NCBI GenBank assembly: GCA_003512805.1
Contig: DOOK01000095.1
Location: forward strand, 1-10,140
DNA length: 10,140 nt
DNA from: Erwinia sp.
GTDB lineage: Bacteria > Pseudomonadota > Gammaproteobacteria > Enterobacterales > Enterobacteriaceae
Direction of reading: 5' to 3'
A program made the position numbers and the translations under genes. Every line of letters starts with the position of its first letter. Positions within the stretch are counted from its first letter, which is position 1. Below the pieces are notes generated by a model. The model was not told the origin of the DNA, did not search any database, and was given only the letters and a program-made list of their open reading frames with translations. Below, piece by piece: positions 7,920 to 10,140 of this stretch.

Positions 7920-9353
7920 ATGCAGGTTTTACATGTCTGTTCAGAAATTTTCCCGCTGCTAAAAACGGGCGGGCTTGCTGATGTTGTGGGGGCATTACCG
8001 GCGGCGCAGATTGCGGAAGGGATTGATACCCGCGTATTGATCCCGGCGTTTCCGGACTTGAAAAAAGGGATTCCGGATACGGAAGTGGTGGCCCGGCTGC
8101 ATACTTTCGCCGGCTATGTCGAGCTGCTCTATGGACGCTATGACGGCGTAGGGATTTATCTGATCGACGCGCCGGGATTGTACGATCGTCCCGGCAGTCC
8201 TTATCACGATGAATCGCAGTTTGCCTATACGGATAACTATTTACGCTTTGCGCTGCTGGGCTGGATGGGGTGCGAAATCGCCTGTGGGCTGGACACGTTC
8301 TGGCGACCAGAGGTGGTTCATGCGCATGACTGGCACGCCGGTTTGACCTGCGCCTATCTGGCCGCCAGAGGCCGTCCGGCGAAATCCGTTTTCACCGTGC
8401 ACAACCTGGCCTATCAGGGATTGTTCTATGCGCATCATCTGGAAGAGATCCAGCTGCCGTGGTCTTTCCTCAATATGCATGGCCTGGAATTTTACGGGCA
8501 GATCTCTTATCTCAAAGCCGGGCTGTTCTATGCCGATCACATTACGGCAGTCAGCCCGACCTACGCGCGTGAAATTACCCAGCCGGAGTTTGGTTACGGT
8601 ATGGAAGATCTGCTGAAGCAGCGGCAGATGGAAGGGCGGCTGACCGGTATCCTGAACGGCGTTGACCCGCTGATCTGGGATCCCGAGCAGGATCTTCTGC
8701 TGACCACGCGCTACAACCGTGACGTGCTGGACGCCAAGCAGGAAAATAAACGCCAGCTGCAAATTGCGATGGGGCTGAAGATTGACGAAAAAGCGCCGGT
8801 ATTTGCCGTGGTTAGTCGCCTGACGAAGCAGAAAGGACTGGATTTGGTGCTGGAAGCGCTGCCGGGGCTGCTGGAGCAGGGTGGGCAGCTGGTGCTGCTG
8901 GGCGCAGGCGAGGCGGTGCTGCAGCAGGGCTTCCTGGCGGCGGCGGCAGAATATCCGGGCCAGGTTGGCGTGCAGATTGGCTATCACGAAGCCTTTTCGC
9001 ACCGCATCATGGGCGGCGCCGACGTGATTATGGTACCGAGCCGCTTCGAGCCTTGCGGGCTGACACAGCTTTATGGTCTGAAGTACGGCACGCTGCCGCT
9101 GGTGCGGCGTACCGGTGGTCTGGCCGATACGGTCAACGACAGCTCGCTGGAGAACCTGGCCGACGGCATTGCCAGCGGTTTCGTCTTTGAAGACAGCAAT
9201 GCCTGGTCGTTGCTGCGCGCAATCCGCCGCGCTTTTGTGCTCTGGTCGCGCCCTTCGCTGTGGCGCTACGTACAGCGCCAGGCGATGGCCATGGATTTTA
9301 GCTGGCAGGTAGCCGCTGTGGCTTACCGCGATCTCTATCAACGTCTGCTGTAA
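7920..9353 (+). CDS. glgA: Glycogen synthase (ADP-glucose dependent)
   Basis: GlgA transfers glucose from ADP-glucose to the non-reducing end of alpha-1,4 glucan chains (GT5 family, GT-B fold). Its 477 residues equal the E. coli length. The N-terminal ADP-glucose motif KTGGLADV has Lys15. Asp137 and His161 ([17 protein letters not shown]) line the active site; Arg300 and Lys305 (SRLTKQKG) bind the phosphates; Glu377 and Cys379 lie in [17 protein letters not shown], and the TGGLADTV loop is at 398-405. AAAGGAG (7907-7913) six bases before the ATG decides the start. In E. coli the glgC stop overlaps this start (TAATG), while here 75 bases intervene. Cysteine content differs: E. coli Cys408 is Ser408 here, and Cys118, Cys122 and Cys144 are extra. 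glgP follows after 19 bases. Confidence 0.97.
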   Translation: MQVLHVCSEIFPLLKTGGLADVVGALPAAQIAEGIDTRVLIPAFPDLKKGIPDTEVVARLHTFAGYVELLYGRYDGVGIYLIDAPGLYDRPGSPYHDESQFAYTDNYLRFALLGWMGCEIACGLDTFWRPEVVHAHDWHAGLTCAYLAARGRPAKSVFTVHNLAYQGLFYAHHLEEIQLPWSFLNMHGLEFYGQISYLKAGLFYADHITAVSPTYAREITQPEFGYGMEDLLKQRQMEGRLTGILNGVDPLIWDPEQDLLLTTRYNRDVLDAKQENKRQLQIAMGLKIDEKAPVFAVVSRLTKQKGLDLVLEALPGLLEQGGQLVLLGAGEAVLQQGFLAAAAEYPGQVGVQIGYHEAFSHRIMGGADVIMVPSRFEPCGLTQLYGLKYGTLPLVRRTGGLADTVNDSSLENLADGIASGFVFEDSNAWSLLRAIRRAFVLWSRPSLWRYVQRQAMAMDFSWQVAAVAYRDLYQRLL

Positions 9354-9372
9354 AGAACCCAGGAAAATTGAT

Positions 9373-10140
9373 ATGAACGCACCTTTCATCTATACCGCCC
9401 CAACGCTCAGCGTCGAGGCACTGAAGCACTCCATCGCCTATAAACTGATGTTCACTATCGGCAAGGATCCTTCCGTTGCCAATAAACATGAATGGCTGAA
9501 CGCCACGCTGCTGGCGGTACGGGATCGGATGGTGGAACGCTGGCTGCGCTTCAACCGGGCGCAGCTGTCGCAGGATGTGCGTCAGGTCTATTATCTGTCG
9601 ATGGAGTTCCTGGTCGGCCGCACGCTGTCTAACGCGCTGCTGGCAATGGACATTTATGAAGATGCCCACGCCGCGCTGGAAGAAATGGGATTCGATCTGG
9701 AAGATCTCATTGGCGAAGAGAGCGATCCGGGGTTAGGCAATGGCGGTCTGGGTCGCCTGGCCGCCTGTTTCCTGGATTCGCTTGCCACGCTGGGTCTGCC
9801 AGGCCGCGGTTACGGCATCCGCTATGACTACGGCATGTTCAAGCAGAATATCGTTGACGGTCGTCAGGCGGAATCGCCGGATTACTGGCTGGAATACGGT
9901 AATCCGTGGGAATTTCAACGCTTCAACACCCGCTATAAAGTCCGCTTCGGTGGACGTATCCAGGTTGAGGGCAGTCGTTCGCGCTGGGTGGAAACGGAAG
10001 AAGTACTGGCAACGGCTTACGACCAGATCATTCCTGGCTTTGATACCGATGCGACCAACACTTTGCGGTTGTGGGGAGCGCAGGCCAGTAACGAAATCAA
10101 CCTGGGGAAATTTAATCAGGGCGATTACTTTGCGGCGGTG
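9373..10140 (+). CDS. glgP: Glycogen phosphorylase (N-terminal 256 codons; runs off window)
   Basis: GlgP cuts terminal alpha-1,4 glucoses from glycogen with phosphate, releasing glucose-1-phosphate (GT35, pyridoxal-phosphate dependent). The visible part starts [20 protein letters not shown] and follows E. coli GlgP (about 815 residues) closely; the frame is open to the final base. The conserved glycine-rich stretch [20 protein letters not shown] is at residues 118-137, and [12 protein letters not shown] at 147-158 is also typical. The lysine that holds pyridoxal phosphate lies beyond the window, so activity cannot be judged. AGGA (9361-9364) is the ribosome binding site, eight bases upstream. 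The 19-base gap to glgA and common orientation mark it as the last known gene of the glgBXCAP unit. MalP is the main paralogue, but gene context and the N-terminus point to GlgP. Confidence 0.96.
   Translation, partial: MNAPFIYTAPTLSVEALKHSIAYKLMFTIGKDPSVANKHEWLNATLLAVRDRMVERWLRFNRAQLSQDVRQVYYLSMEFLVGRTLSNALLAMDIYEDAHAALEEMGFDLEDLIGEESDPGLGNGGLGRLAACFLDSLATLGLPGRGYGIRYDYGMFKQNIVDGRQAESPDYWLEYGNPWEFQRFNTRYKVRFGGRIQVEGSRSRWVETEEVLATAYDQIIPGFDTDATNTLRLWGAQASNEINLGKFNQGDYFAAV

Noticed and set aside
8241..9389. 382-codon open frame on the minus strand
   Set aside because: Antisense shadow of glgA; low-complexity His/Arg/Gln-rich product typical of reversed coding sequence.

Overview
This is ordinary chromosomal DNA from a member of the Enterobacterales. 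The gene order is yhgN (divergent), asd, glgB, glgX, glgC, glgA, glgP, the order I know from Escherichia coli and its relatives. The proteins match the E. coli ones as I remember them along nearly their whole length, but with many substitutions, so the source is probably a related genus and not Escherichia or Salmonella. An Erwinia/Pantoea-like organism is my guess and is held weakly. I see no phage, transposon, CRISPR, toxin-antitoxin or defence gene, no tRNA or rRNA, and no clear break in base composition. I did not find a new biological system; the points of interest are variations in how a known pathway is controlled.

Layout. Positions 1-464 (minus strand) hold the N-terminal 154 codons of yhgN, a MarC-family membrane protein. 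The 251-base divergent spacer 465-715 carries the control signals of yhgN and asd. asd (716-1825, plus) is followed by a strong hairpin at 1834-1856. A 548-base region (1826-2373) without a convincing gene separates asd from the glycogen genes; it holds that hairpin and the best promoter candidate of the window (1943-1971). glgB (2374-4560), glgX (4557-6542), glgC (6555-7844), glgA (7920-9353) and glgP (9373 to the window end, first 256 codons) follow on the plus strand with small gaps and form one transcription unit.

How the genes work together. GlgC makes ADP-glucose from ATP and glucose-1-phosphate and is the control point. GlgA adds glucose from ADP-glucose to alpha-1,4 chains. GlgB introduces alpha-1,6 branches. 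GlgP shortens outer chains by phosphorolysis, giving glucose-1-phosphate, and GlgX removes the short branch stubs that GlgP leaves. The unit therefore encodes both synthesis and breakdown of glycogen. Asd belongs to another pathway (lysine, diaminopimelate, methionine, threonine) and is only a neighbour; YhgN has no known link to either.

Points worth a second look. (1) GlgC lacks two basic residues that in E. coli GlgC belong to the fructose-1,6-bisphosphate activator site (Asn39 for Lys39, Ala423 for Arg423). (2) The RNA hairpin at the end of glgX, which in E. coli presents a GGA to the repressor CsrA, keeps its stem but has GGC in the loop, while a new GGA appears just downstream. (3) A 75-base spacer with an inverted repeat lies between glgC and glgA, which overlap in E. 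coli. (4) The asd-glgB gap is long, with an extended -10 promoter candidate. (5) An inverted repeat overlaps the likely asd promoter.
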